Source: Edolisoma coerulescens (taxonomy: Eukaryota; Chordata; Aves; Passeriformes; Campephagidae). Taken from it: DNA of 64,000 nucleotides. Each line of letters opens with the position of its first letter. Position 1 is the stretch's first letter. A program made the position numbers and the translations under genes. The DNA lies in assembly GCA_013397115.1 (NCBI GenBank), contig VWZW01007725.1:682245-746244 (forward strand), read 5' to 3'. Under the pieces are notes generated by a model, which saw nothing but the letters and a program-made list of their open reading frames with translations, ran no database searches and was not told where the DNA came from. Shown in pieces: positions 36,401 through 49,319 of this stretch.

Positions 36401-39400
36401 TGGCCAAGGGCCCCACAAAGTTGGGCCCACATCCCATCCCATCCCTGATGCCCAGGGCTAGGGCTGCCTCACTTCTGGGATGGTGGGATGGGCCCTGACT
36501 TGTGAGGTGCTGTCCTGCTGCCCTGGGAAGGAAGTACCCTCAGGTCCTTGTCCTTTAGGGAGTAGCTGGAACTTCTGCATGTTGACAGTAACCACTATAA
36601 AATCTTTATATGTCAGAGTTATTTGAAGAGTTGGTAACACTGATACTGAGGGGCTAAACAAAAAATCCTATTTATGAATGTTGAGAGATAGAGATTTTCT
36701 TTTCAAGGAGGAGTTAGTAAGTGAAGTATTTGCCCCAGCTATGGATAGAAACAAATATGGGTCACCAGGAAGAAATAAAAGGGGCCAGCTGAAGAGGATA
36801 ACAGCAACATGAAGCTATTGCAGCCATCATCTCTTCTCCTGCTCCTGTTTGGGCTGGTTTTTATTCTTGACTCGACCTTGGCCTCCCTCCCAGCACTCTA
36901 AAATCCACACTTTCTGACTGCAAGGGCAACAGGACAGAGGTCTCTGTAAGAGCCCTGACAGGCCATACAGAATCAGATGATCCACCATTTGGAGTCTATA
37001 CAACAGCAAATATTCAAACACAGTTTGCTACATCTGTTCCACAGCCCAGACCACTGCCTGTCTTGATTCATCCAGGATTTAACCATCAGCTGGAACATGC
37101 CCTCTGTCCATGAGAGGGAAAGAGCACATCCACCACACCAGCCACCTCTCTGCTACAGCCCCCACCGTGGCCAACCATCTCCAACCCCAGTTCCAAGGAC
37201 CCTCTGGATTCCAGTTTAACCAGCAACTAACATAGGCTGTTTACACATAAGGAGATCCTAGGCTCTGCTCACAGCTCACAGCTGTATGAAATTAGAAGGC
37301 AGCACATTCCTGCCTTTGCTGGAGCTCTCCTCCCCAGGCCATCCATCTTTTCCTTTCTTTTCTGTGACTCTTCCCAAGAGAGTGGAGTTGTAGGGTCTTT
37401 TATCTCCACTGTGCTGCCCATCAGTCACATTCCTAGACATGCTTTTTTTGATCTTCTTGCCAGCCTGCTGCCCTGCTAACAGGAGCCATTTTATAGCAGC
37501 ATTACACAGCATATTGTGAAAGGTGAGCCTTCCATACCCCTGCCAGAGCCACCCCTCACAGCTTTCCATTGGAGTGGGCTCTCCTCTCTGTACAGCCTGC
37601 CCACGCTTGGAGATCACCCATCAATTAGGGTGCCAGTAGGCAAGTACTTACCACCTCTGAATTAAACACTTTAAGCTGTTGCTTTCAACTTTTATTAATG
37701 TTTTTTAATTCATATTGATATCTTGCCAAAAGCATTTTTTTTGGAGAATGGCAAAACAGTTAGAAGGTATCCACACTCTTCTTTTTTTTTTTTTTCCTTC
37801 CTGAATGCTGCACAAATTGATTATTAGAGAAAGACTAATTCATTATCCACAAATAGTTCATAACCCAAATGCACTGGCACCTGAACACATTTATTTTCAG
37901 CTGAAGTATTCTTTTCTGTTGAAGTATGCTGCTTTAGAAAGTCCTTCACTTCTGAAGAATGACAACAAGAAATTACTGCATACATCTGGGGGAAGAGGAT
38001 GGCTAACCCCTAACCCCAGTACTTGGAAAGGTGACAAGTCTGTATTTATTTTATTTACCAGTTACAGCATAGCAAGGGAAGAGTTTACTTCCTTCAGTCT
38101 GAGTTTTCAGCAGGAACACTTGTGCTATTCTCTGCATTTCTAAAGAACTTTAGGCAGTAATAGTTTGAGCCTCACAATTTCTCAAACAAGGGTAACAACA
38201 GGAGGAAAAACGAAGCAGCTTGCCATTGAGAAATCACCCAAACCACAATTATCCTTAAGGAGCTCAACATGTATCCCACTTTTGTCTTCACAGGCTGCCA
38301 GTTGCCCAGATAACAGTGCATTTATTGTCTTTTTCCTTCTCTGTATAGATAGCCATATCATCTGCAAGCAAAAAAGATACCTGCCTTCTGAAAAGGAATC
38401 TGGAAAAACATTCCCCAAGAAACAAAGACGTGGCCAAGTATTAATGTAAGAAAACACACAACTGAATATAAAGAACAAAGCTGGGACTACGCACCATGGT
38501 CTGTCTGTAGTTGTCAAAACAGACAGGTGTCTACCACCCTGTCATACACATTTTAAACATGCACTCTGCAGATGGGAGCTGGAATATAGATCCTAACATA
38601 ACTCTGAAATAACCTTACTTTTGTATTTCTGCTTCACCACTAACCAAAGATATTTACCTATTCATAAGACACAGACCTGAGCGTACAAAACAATTCCCAT
38701 TCTCAGTGCTACAGAAATCTAAATAGAAAACCCGCATGTCTTCATTTTAACCCTTAAAAAAGTTTCCATACAAGGACTTGGCTCACAGACAGATTTCTGG
38801 TGAAGAAGAAGATAACAAGTCTCCCATCTCCTCACACAACATTAGATAACGACCTGCTAGCTCTTTCTGGCTGGACTTACACACTGATAGTGTCACACCC
38901 ATAGGTCTGTCCTGATTGCACATTATTATTGTCGCAGGGCATGCCTAACTGCTGAAAGTGAGCAGCAGAGGCATAGCTGCCTCAGGGTGGTGACCTCTGT
39001 GTACGATACTCTTCAAAGTACATATCCCCTTTCTCAAAACCATTATGTCTCTCCTTCTATGGGGAAATAGATATTCTGAAATACTACAACCGTTATTCAG
39101 AGGGTTCACATAGGGGAGTGTTCCAGTACTACTATTAAGGAATAATTTATGCCAGTTTTGCGGGGGAAGTCTTATGCCTCCTGTAAATTCATCACACAGT
39201 TCTGCAGACAGAAAGGAAACATAAGATAATGTTAGCAAGCGGAAAACCTTTCACATCAGCTCTCTGGCACAAAAGTAACACTTTTTGAGGCTGTCCAGAA
39301 AACAAATCTAGAGACACGAAGCAGTAGTAAAGCATGACCAGGTTGTGCTGTTTTACTATTCACTATTAAACCTTTTCATGCTGACAGCAAAACTCTGCTG

Positions 39401-41690
39401 CATGCTCTCCAAATAACAACAGGACACAAGAGCAGATTTTCACTTGCCAGAAACAGAGAGGAGGAAAGATAAACACAGAGAATATGTTTTCTCTCCAATT
39501 GACAACACTTTCCTTAATTCTACAACAAAGCAAAGTTTCAATTACTTTAGAGTTTCGTTTCTTGAAACAGGAAGTTCCTTTTCTTAGCCATTCTCTAGGA
39601 AAAATGGTCTGTTTCATTAGTAAATTATTGAGGTTTAGTCAAGTTACTTAGAACATTAGTTTTAAATCATCTAACATCAACCAGACCATTAAACTCTGAC
39701 AATATTCACTGGCATGACAACACCACAAATGCTTATTATAATTCCAGGATGCAGCTATGCAACTCATCGGGCTTTCCTGTATTCTGTAATGTATACAGTC
39801 TTCTGAGCAATGAGGGTAAGATGGACACCCTCAGACGATCCCTGATGTCAGATCCTCGCTGAGGGACATTTTAAGCATCCCTGGAACTGATGGTCAAATT
39901 GCATTCATAGTGCATAGGGATTTTCCCCTGTCCTGTAAGGAATATCAGACTGCTGGTGACCTCATCGCCACCCTAGCAGAGCACAAATTGGAACAATCAC
40001 TTGCAAAGTAAGGATATGCAGAGAATGAATGCAGTAAATTTAAGATTTTTCAAAAGGAAACATTTTTACTTGCACAGAAGTGCTTAAATTGATCCCTTTC
40101 CAGGGCTCAAGTGCACTTTGGGTCTTCTTGTTGAGCAAAAGATAATAATTGAGGTGTTGCCCCCAATAACAGTACAGTCACCTGCAGACAGTCCTGTACT
40201 GTCAGATAATAGTTGAGATAGAAATTATAATAGTGTGGTTGATGAAAAGGTGCAGCACATTTTCATACTTCACAACTTGGTCAGCTTCTCTGAAGAATGA
40301 ATAGAGTGAGGAAAACGAACATTCAGCTCCCTACTGCCATCCTGCCTGATGAAACATCTGTAGATGCTGCACTTCTACTAGCTCCATAATCCATGCAAGT
40401 CTGAAGAAAGCAAAATCTATCCTCAAGAGCTGGCACAATTTTCACAATTTCTGTACAAATGCTAAATAACTATCCTGGACTAGAGGAGAGCACTTCAGGA
40501 TGATGCTGGGGTACAGCATTGTAACCCATGATTTGTATGCTTTCCCTTGAGCACTGATTTTTGCTTAGTGTTGCAGTCTGATCTTGAGTCATTAATGGAA
40601 GCTTTGAGCTTATATAATAACTGGGCAATATTCTCTAGGGGATGGAGTGAGTACCTAGTGTATTGATCCACATAATTTCTCTGTGGGCATTTCCCAAACC
40701 TATATCCTCAGAGTATCTAAGTAGTCTAATGTATCTTCCTATTCTATTGTTCAAAATTACTAAAAATGCTTAGTAACTTCATTATGAGTTTGTGCTAATG
40801 AGGCTACGTTTTTTGCATGTAAAATGATAACGTGTCAATACTTCATAACTGAGATGTATTGGAGAGGTTTTCTTCCTTTAGCCAGATATTAAAAATAGCT
40901 AGTGATGTGTGATGTATATTTTTAGAGGCTGTCAGGCAATGCTATTTTTGATGATACAATATGTCTGTTTTCCCTTTCCACACAGGAAGACAGTGATGGT
41001 GGACTGAACATGTTTTTCTCCCCAAACAGCATGTCTTTGGGGAAATATCAAGAGAAGTGATGATACATAAACAAGAAAAACAGCATAATTTAACAGTCCC
41101 TGCCATAAGACCCATTATTTAATTGAAAGAAAGAAAATCTTTCATGGTTGATTTTTCCCAAGGAAATTAGTCTTTTATCAACCTTAAACCTGCTTCTGCC
41201 CTCCCTGAAATCAGTAGAAGAATTGACTGCGTTCAGTCAGACCTCAGGCAATGCACTCATTAGTGTTGTTGCTGTTAGTGGATTAGAGAGAAGAGTCTGC
41301 TAGTAAGTCAGCATTCTAATGCCAGGATCAGTGTCACAAAGTAGCAGAGAAAGGCTGTAATTTGTGAGCTGGTTTGTGGTGAGATAGCTGTAGGTGTATG
41401 CAGTAGGAGTATAATACAGGCACCAGAACTGTGTTGTGATTCATGTTAGAGATCTTAATATAAACTAAGAAGGAAAACATATTTATTAAGGACTATAGTG
41501 TGCCTATCCCTTGCAGGGCCACAAAGAAGTAGAGGAGGAGTGTGGTCTCTCTACCCAATGGTCTCAGGATTAGCAACTAATGCTGTGCCAAAGGTGTTCA
41601 TGGCAGCACTGCCTTTGGTGTTTAATGCCAGATGCAACAGGCAGCTAAGTTCAGCTTTGCCCTTTGCACACACAAATGTAATTATTCTGC

Positions 41691-41719
41691 AACAAAACAA
41701 ACAAACAAACAAACAAACA
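41691..41719 (+). repeat. (AAAC)n microsatellite
   Basis: About seven AAAC/ACAA units with one irregular start, continuing into A/C-rich DNA to about 41,742. It is a probable length polymorphism and has no coding meaning. Confidence 0.9.
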
Positions 41720-41779
41720 GAACCCCAAACAAAACAAAAACGACCCATAAAATTGTAAAGAATTCTAGTAAAATGAAAC

Positions 41780-41812
41780 AAAATCCCCAAAATCCCCAAA
41801 ATCCCCAAAAGG
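41780..41812 (+). repeat. 9-bp tandem repeat (AAAATCCCC)n
   Basis: Three perfect units plus a partial one. The minus strand reads TTTTGGGGA repeated, so three G4 tracts are regularly spaced, with a further CCCC 60 bp upstream. It also produces the artificial GILGILGIL string in the minus-strand frame across it. Confidence 0.9.
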
Positions 41813-43130
41813 CAAGATGGATGCAAACGTCTGTGAGAACAATAGCTGCCACAGGCTGAAGACCTCTCAGTTTCTTCAGTAAAAGGAAAGAGCAGAATCT
41901 GCCCGTGATATAAAAGCCCTTCTATGTAACAGTGCTGGTTCAAACCCCGCTTAAACTGTGATGGTCTGTAGAAAGGAGGTAGGTGGTTGTGACCTGATCG
42001 GCTTCTACAGGATTTGTACTGCAAGCCAGTCTACTGCCTTCCAAACTCATCCTTTAATAAAACAACGGGCTAAAAGACTGTTCTGACAGAAAAAAGAATG
42101 AGCCTTGGCAGGCACATGACACTTAGCAAAGTACCCTGATTCTGAATGCTGAAGTTAATATATTTTTCCTAATTAACCCCAACCAAGCCTTCACTGACTA
42201 CCCTGGAGCTAAAATACAAATAAGTTCTGCCCACTGTGTTTAAAACCAATAGAACCCAGAAGACAGATGAGAAATTGCTCGAGGTTGGTGGCAAGTAACA
42301 AATCAGGGCTCCTCCCATAAGAAGCATCCACAGTTACAAACCCTCTGGAACACCAACACTACTGTTTCCTGGCACAGCAATATGCTTCTGAATAGTGGGC
42401 TTTCAGAAAAAACCTGCAAAATAGGTCATAGGGATATACCATAATCTGATTCTGAACAATATCAGGAGTCAAAATATTATAAGCCTATTACTCTTCCACT
42501 GTATTTATAGAAATATAAGATACTGGATTTCTGTAACTGATCCTTATCACACAGAATATGATCATATTAAGCTGGACCTTGTCTGGTGTCATTTTGGATA
42601 AGAATATGTCCTAGAGATGACTAGAACTAAGTATGGCAAACAGCCACAAAGGATTCCTCTCTTTCCTCTCCGTTTCTTAGTATTTAGAGTTACAGGTTTT
42701 CATCCAGTTGATGGGAGAAGAGAGACTAGAGCAGAGGATTTGCTTCAAAGCTGTGAGCTGTAGGACTGTCTTCTGGCCCAGCAAATGAACCACCCTCAGC
42801 CTTCACAGTGTCAATGATCTACTTATGTACTGTCGGGGACTTTATTGTTATATTCAAATCCAAGTTCCTGCGTGTTTGACACTTCAAAAATAGTGAAAGA
42901 CCTTGCCCAGGGCCTTGAAGCCCAAAATAAGAAACAAACAATATTTCAGTGATGCCTCCACACTCAGTGGAGCTTGTTTCTTTGTTACATACGACCGTAA
43001 CTGAGACATGCTTGCCAAATTGATTTGAAGTGAGAATTAGGTGAGATGTTTTTATTTTGTCATTGTTCCTCACTAAAGATGTGGCCCAAACTGAGTTCAT
43101 TAGGAGAGAAGGCTCTAATATTTTGCCCAG

Positions 43131-43238
43131 GTATCATCACAACTCAGAAAAGGAAGCTACTTAGTGTATGATTTTCCCTGGAAAGAGCAAGAGCACTTCG
43201 TCCAGATGCACAGAGGACGCAGGACCAAAAATCTACAG
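43131..43238 (+). other. Candidate 108-nt exon (plus strand)
   Basis: Preceded by CTCTAATATTTTGCCCAG and followed by ATCTACAG|GTATGT, a strong donor. All 36 codons are open in the phase 0/0 frame (VSSQLRKGSYLVYDF to RTKNLQ), and the other two frames contain stops. The peptide is hydrophilic with a basic end (MHRGRRTK). No family is recognised. The next exon-like segment lies only 262 nt downstream and has the same phase. Confidence 0.22.
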
Positions 43239-43500
43239 GTATGTGGAAGGGACATACAAGTTGCAATGCACCCCAGAAAGGTGACTGCAGATGGAAACTT
43301 CCTTGCAAAATTTCCAGTCTCCTCCACCAACAGAAAATTTCACAAGTGAATTTGCCACTAGGAAGTTGCCAAATTCATAATGCCTTAGGGTGGCTTGGTA
43401 CAGACAGTCCTACAACACTAGCTGAAATTCCTTCCAGGGAAATAAATTCCTAACTTTTTAAAAACAGCTGATCAACCTTGGCCCCTGATTTATCTTGCAG

Positions 43501-43563
43501 AGCTGCAGTATGGTAAACTGCCAGCTGCTGGAGAGCTGCATCATGCTGCTGCCAAAGCAGAAG
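43501..43563 (+). other. Candidate 63-nt exon (plus strand)
   Basis: GGCCCCTGATTTATCTTGCAG is an excellent acceptor, and AAGCAGAAG|GTAAAG is a fair donor. The 21 codons are open in phase 0/0 (SCSMVNCQLLESC...KQK). A second frame (LQYGKLPAAGELHHAAAKAE) is also open, so the reading frame is ambiguous. It follows 43,131-43,238 after a 262-nt putative intron. Confidence 0.2.
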
Positions 43564-46500
43564 GTAAAGAAGCTGCAGTGAGGAATGACCTGCAGTTTAT
43601 ATTTAATTCCTTTTTTTTTTTTGTTACTGCACTGGTTTGAAACAGCATTAGGGGTCTGAGATGAGTAGGAGAGAAGAGCTGGAGAAAGCATGAAGGATTA
43701 AGTCCTGGAGCAAGAAGAAAGTGATGGGGTGGAAGTGATGTTTCCACTTCAGAGAAAGGGGAAGGATTGGTGGAAGTTTTGTGAAAAAGTGATGTATGGC
43801 TGCAAATATTTCCAGAGTGGCATAGACATATTTGGTCAGTTCCATAGCTTGCAAAGTATCTTCTACATGTACCTTTTCCCCACAGAAGGGTGAAAAAATT
43901 TCACTGTGTGTAAAGTTATAGAGGAACAATTTAATAACTGACCCAATAACCAGCTTCTGCAATTCTACATCTACCTTTCCTTTCCTTCTATAAAAGTTGA
44001 TTTATACTTTGTGTGTATGTGGTAATAATTTCTTTTGCAAACTTCCTTGGACAGTGAGGAAGTATCTCAGATGTATTTGCACTTATAAATGATTCTACAT
44101 TCAAACTTTCTGAATGATGTGCTGCATAAAACCATCTTCCCAGGACACTTTCTGTCAATGTGCTTACTAGAGGAAGCAGACACAAGAAACTCAGCAATCA
44201 CAGGCACATGCAGCACAGTGCACACACTATATACACAGTTGCTTACAAAATCTGATTTTCCAATAGACGGCTTTCCATGTTAGCTGTTTTATTTTATTTT
44301 TCCTTCATAAAGGAGTTTCTTTCTCTTTATTTCAGTGGACTTTCATTACTAATTTTTATAGGAGAGTTAGCTGACTGCAGTTACGTTCTCTTATTAGATC
44401 ATCCATTCAACCCACTGTACCTTACAGGATTAGTCAGGAAACAGGAGAGCACACACTATTGAATTTTGGGCTTTGAATCTCCCATGTGTAGCTCAGATCA
44501 CTAAAAGGACCACTACAACTTAATTATTCACTAAAATCAAGAAGACAAGTGCTGGGCAGTGATGAGCCGCATTTTTTCCCAAAGTCCCCACCAGCAGTCA
44601 GCATCTATTCAGAAGTGCTTTACTGGTTCTTTTTCTGGCAGGGAATAAGCTGCATCACATCATTTTAAGGTCCAAAGTACTTTTGCTTGACACCCCAAAT
44701 CCCTCATCATTTTAAAGTGAGTGAAAACTTAATTTGTCTCAGTAATCTAGCATCAAACTCCCACAGCCACCTGCGACCTTCCTTCAATATCCTGCCATAA
44801 AGTACCTATACACATATAAAACATTTCTTTTTAGTTGTACTAAAGTAAAATGTGACAGAAGCATTTGGTTTAGGCAATATATCTGATAGAGCTGTGGTTC
44901 TGGAAATTTCTAGCAGCCATTCTTAGACATATGGACTGTTGTATAACAAATTGTTTCTAGGACATTGAAATAACCAAATTTATACCTGATATGCCCAGCT
45001 GTCTCACTGGAATGATATAAAAGGTGATGCTCTCTTTTTCCCATTATCAGTCCCATGGAAAATCTTAGAGGAAAAAGGAAGCTACAAGTTCATTGCTGTA
45101 TCTTAAAGCATTGGACAAACTTAGTGTGATGGGTGGCTTTTCCATCCATACCACTCACACAAGGTCCATGTAAGCTGGTTGTTTCGCCAGCACCTTCTTC
45201 AAACCCAAATCCTTTCCATGCATAGAACTAATTTGAGCAGTGGCCACCATAATGGGGATACAACACTGTCTCCTGGAAATACCAGTCTTAACTGCTGAAT
45301 CTCATAGTCCAACAATACATAGTCTTAATTCCTGTCTAGTGCAACTCTAGTCTTTGTCTGACCATCAGCAAATTAAACATTTAGCACAGTCACAAATAAA
45401 TACTAAACTTCATTTGCTCTTCATAGGCATCATTACAAAAAAATCACATTTTTATTTTCAATCTCTATTCTTCTTTTCAATCATTCTAATCTACCTGCAA
45501 CTCTACCTCCCTCTGCAAGAAGAACTATGATACTGCTCAAGATTTGTATGTAACACTGACTCATGGGAATCACACCTTTACTTCTAGGCATTTAAGAAGA
45601 ATTTTTTTTTTTAGCCCTCTAATATTAATTAACTGATACTAACCGCTACCCTTTCCTTGGCAGAGTACCCCAGTCATCTTACAAACCGCATATTCCACAG
45701 TGACTTGCAGAAGAATGAACTTTCACCCCAAGCTTGCGGGCCATTCTGGATCAAGCAATGAATCACTTTAGTGTGGTCTCTACCTCCCACAACCTTATCA
45801 GAAAACTCACCTGGAGCTTTTCTTGTCAGAGTGAACTCAATATTAGAAAAATTTTGGGCTCTCAGAATAGACTGCTGGGGGAAGGCTGTTGCCTCTGACC
45901 TCATATTTCTATTTCTTCTAACCTACATTTCTATTTCCAGATGTTTGTTTTTAAAATTAAGTTTGTGCTCTTCAAAATGTGACAGACTGATTGTAGAGAA
46001 GTAGAATTTTCCTGTCCACAGAAGGCTTACCTGTCAAGGCTCATCATCACAAAAGCAGAGAAGATATACCCATGCTGTTGATAAAATGCATGGCAAAATC
46101 TCAAGGGTAAAGCATTTTAGCCCCCATAATTCCTTCAGACAGGAATGTTTGCTTTTTTTCAGGAAATCCTCAAAAGGTTTAAGTTGGTATTCTACATCAG
46201 GATCTAGACTTGCACTCCTATCTTAAAATTGCTTAAATACTTCAGCTGTCTGAGAGCTTGTGAAAGGGGTTTATCACCCCTTGAGAGCAATATATGGCTT
46301 TTGTTAAAAATTAAGTGTCAGAACCATCCTTTTGTTGCTTTGAATTAAGAGGGTCCATTTGAATGACATGATCACATTCCAAGCTTTGGGGGAACATGCT
46401 TCAGGCTCTTGTTAAGAAGTAGAATACTTGCATAAGAATCATTATCTTACAAATCAAAGTTTGAGTAGGATTTTTCTCTCATATAATCATGGCAGGCAAA

Positions 46501-48202
46501 CTCCCTCTCTTTTTTTTTTTTAATTATTCACCAGTCAGTCAAGTCCAGACATAGAGTAATATTTCAGAAAGAATAATTTGTTCTTGTGCACAAAATCTTT
46601 TGTGACCTTTACAAACCCTTGCAGGGAATGTCTTGTGGATATAGATGTTGCTGCCAGAGTTCGTTTTTCTACCTTTGTTACTTACGACTGGGACTTATCT
46701 GCAAAATCAAAACCTGCTAACCATACAAATGTATTTATTTGCTTCTTTCTCCAAGGATGCAGTATTTCAGTGAACAACTCAAACTTTCAAAGAAGCTGAA
46801 TGCAGATGGAACTTCCACTGCATCACTGTGTGTCATAATGCAGATTCTCAGATGAATTTTACTGCTCTGAGCAGTAAATAAGCAGAATTTTCTGGTCCTC
46901 ATTATTTCAAACTCAATCATGTGCCAGAAATGCGCAGCTGTCCATAAAATAACAAAAAACCCCACAAAAACCCCCATAAACTCCCTGTCCCCCCAAAAAA
47001 AACACCACCACAAAAACACCAAACCAAACAAAAAATCCTAAGAAACAAATTAACACCACAAAAAACCCAACTGAAACTCAACAAAAAAACCTCTGTGCCC
47101 ACCTGTGCCCAAATAAGAGTCCTAAACATTTATTAAAGTACATCTTACACCACCTCTTCTCTACCTACAGACTTTTCATAAATACACAGTGCAGCTCAGG
47201 ACAAATCTAATGCAAAGTCCTAACGTTAGAAGGAAGTTTGTAGCTTGTGAGAATCTGTTTCTAATCTATCTTGATGAAACTTGTGCCCGTATTTCAAATT
47301 CCCTATGTTGGAGCAATTATTTGCAAACGTTCCCCCTGCTCCCCCTTTAATTTACTAGTAGAAGAAGAAGTAGGATCAATTGATCTATACACAAGACACA
47401 TAAAAATTCAAGATAAAACTCATATTTTGTGCCATCTGGTGCCAAAGGAAATTCAGATTTCATTAAACAGAACTGATTTTCTTAAAGAGAAAACCAAATT
47501 AATGAAGATGTTTTTATGTAAAACGTGGGAAGAAGAAACAATGTTCATTTTGACAAACACACTCAATGAATCCATTTAAACCAAAGTTGTGTGTTAGTTT
47601 TCAGCACTATCCCATAGGAACAAGATTGAACATGTTAAGATAAAACAGGTAATTTTGGTTTCTACTTACCCTGGGGACTATGACAATCATTCATTGTCTT
47701 CAATTTCCAGGTATTCACTCCTATTACACACATTCTACCAAACAGGACAGACACAAAGCAGTCAAGGAAAAGCAAACCCACTGGCAGTCCATATAGACAG
47801 AAAACAAACTAGACCCTGCAAAAAGGGCTAAAGAGTGCATATCCTTAAAACTGACAAAGGCAGTTTCTCTGCAAGGACCTTGTAAAAAGAGGTGGAAGAA
47901 AACAGGTAAGATACATGATATTTGCCAGCCTTGCAAAATTTCATCACACCAGACTGAAGAAACAGGGAAAGCTGAAGAGACTGCAGCCTTAGTCAAACTT
48001 CTCAGACTTTGAGGCCAAATTTAATATAAACATTAAGTTCAGAGATCATCTTGGTACGTTTTTCAGAAGTACTTCCTTCTACTCTACAATGACACATTAA
48101 TTAACATCAGCTTCTTATGCAAGTATGGTCATGCCAAGTTTAAGCAGGTGATTTTTTTTTTTCTAACAGTGTAACTCATGGAACCTAGAAGGTACACTTG
48201 CA
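43564..48202. other. AT-rich DNA, no gene recognised
   Basis: Homopolymer T runs of 12 lie at 43,611-43,622, 45,602-45,613 and 46,510-46,521. A strong acceptor-like TTTCTTTCTCTTTATTTCAG ends at 44,335, followed by 42 open codons to a stop at 44,462, but it has no donor or recognisable protein. An A/C-rich tract occupies 46,945-47,092. Nothing else is supported. Confidence 0.65.
46945..47092. repeat. Long A/C-only low-complexity tract
   Basis: About 150 bp in which G is nearly absent and T sparse, made of irregular AAAACCCC, ACC and AAAC pieces. The minus strand is G/T-rich with several GGGG tracts and gives long tryptophan/glycine/phenylalanine-rich frames that are artefacts of composition. 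Confidence 0.85.
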
Positions 48203-48250
48203 CGTGTGTGTATATACATACATATATATGTATATATATATGTATATTTT
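48203..48250. repeat. (TG)n/(TA)n microsatellite
   Basis: GTGTGTGTATATACATACATATATATGT, then more TA/TG units. Largely self-complementary alternating purine-pyrimidine DNA that is prone to cruciform or Z-form and to length variation. Confidence 0.9.
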
Positions 48251-48294
48251 AAACTCTGGTATATGTTAACTCCAGCCCTTGCCCTTTTGTACAG

Positions 48295-48346
48295 GAAAGA
48301 GAGTTCCAGTAGCCAACAACTAGCAAAGGGTTATATGAAGAAAGAG
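48295..48346 (+). other. Candidate 52-nt exon (plus strand)
   Basis: Acceptor CCAGCCCTTGCCCTTTTGTACAG and donor GAAAGAG|GTAAGT are both near-perfect. One frame is open (one base, then KESSSSQQLAKGYMKKE), ending in phase 0. It is phase-incompatible with 43,501-43,563, so it would need another upstream exon or be noncoding. Confidence 0.18.
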
Positions 48347-49319
48347 GTAAGTTAACTAACTATTTGAAACTACTCATTGGCTGTCAAATATCAATCATTT
48401 CATAAGTCTGGAGTCAGCTGGATAACTTAGAGGAAGCACTCTCAAGACTCTTTCATCTTCATACAATTTTCAACACTAGGTTCAACAGCATCTTAAAATT
48501 GTATGAAAAAATACTCATCTTCCCTTCACCCACAAGGCCAGCAACCCAGATCCTGCCTGGCGATACTGAAAAGGGGATGAGAAGTTACAAGATGATGTTA
48601 GATTGTATTCAGCACTAAGAATAATGAAAGACATTTCTACACGTAACAGAATATAGTGATAAAAATGTCTTCAGGCAGTGGTGAGAAAGAGCTATTCTGT
48701 ACTGCTAAGTACCTTCATTAGGAGGGTGGATTTCCGTCTTCAAAGCTCATTTGGGAAGGAGCCGAACAGTGATTTGAGGAGCCAGCACAGGTGTCCACAT
48801 CCAGGTCTTTTCTACTTCTTTCAGGGAATCACTCAGTGATCATGAGAAGTCACTTTGGATCTAAAGAATTAGGAGAGAGAGATTTGTGGATGGTGCCTGA
48901 GGAAGGATACTGAAGTCAGATGACCTGCAACAGTCAATAGCAATTGAGACACTGAGATTTTCTCCCAGTTTTCAGAGTCGACCTTTTTTCTGCTTCTTAA
49001 GCATGGAATTTCTCACAGGACAGCAGAGAGAATTAACATCTCTACTAAAGGCAAATGAAATACCTGACTAAACAGTCCATGGAAGCAGAGAAAAGAACAT
49101 TTCACAAGACAAAAGGAAAGGAGAAAAGAGTTCCCCTTCCCGTCCCATTGCCCACGCCAGGTTTCCCTTTAACTGAGGTGAGAAGCCAGCTCTATAATTC
49201 TAATTGTGCTGTGATTGTCTGCTGTGTATGTTTAACATCTGCCTGTGCCATAACAATCAATACCAGTTAACTTTGTTTTCCTTTTCCCCCTTCATGTGAT
49301 AAGCACCGTTTCTTTCCAG

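Larger units (their letters stand above)
33467..43130. other. AT-rich DNA, no gene recognised
   Basis: No coding family is recognised. A 7-bp-arm hairpin (AAGCCCC...GGGGCTT) lies at 33,732-33,752. An 83-codon frame at 33,934-34,185 (+) and a 95-codon frame at 36,150-36,437 (-), in a GC-richer patch with (CATCC)3 at 36,430-36,445, have no domain. A run of 14 T lies at 37,782-37,795. Simple repeats occur at 41,691-41,812. The frame at 41,551-42,024 (-) is inflated by those repeats. Confidence 0.65.

Noticed and set aside
36150..36437. 95-codon minus-strand frame in a GC-richer patch
   Set aside because: No recognisable domain, no splice or promoter context, and a neighbouring simple (CATCC)n repeat.
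38007..38021. CTAACCCCTAACCCC, telomere-like
   Set aside because: Only two imperfect units; expected by chance and not an interstitial telomeric array.
41551..42024. 157-codon minus-strand frame
   Set aside because: About a third of it is translation of the (AAAC)n and (AAAATCCCC)n repeats. No domain in the remainder.
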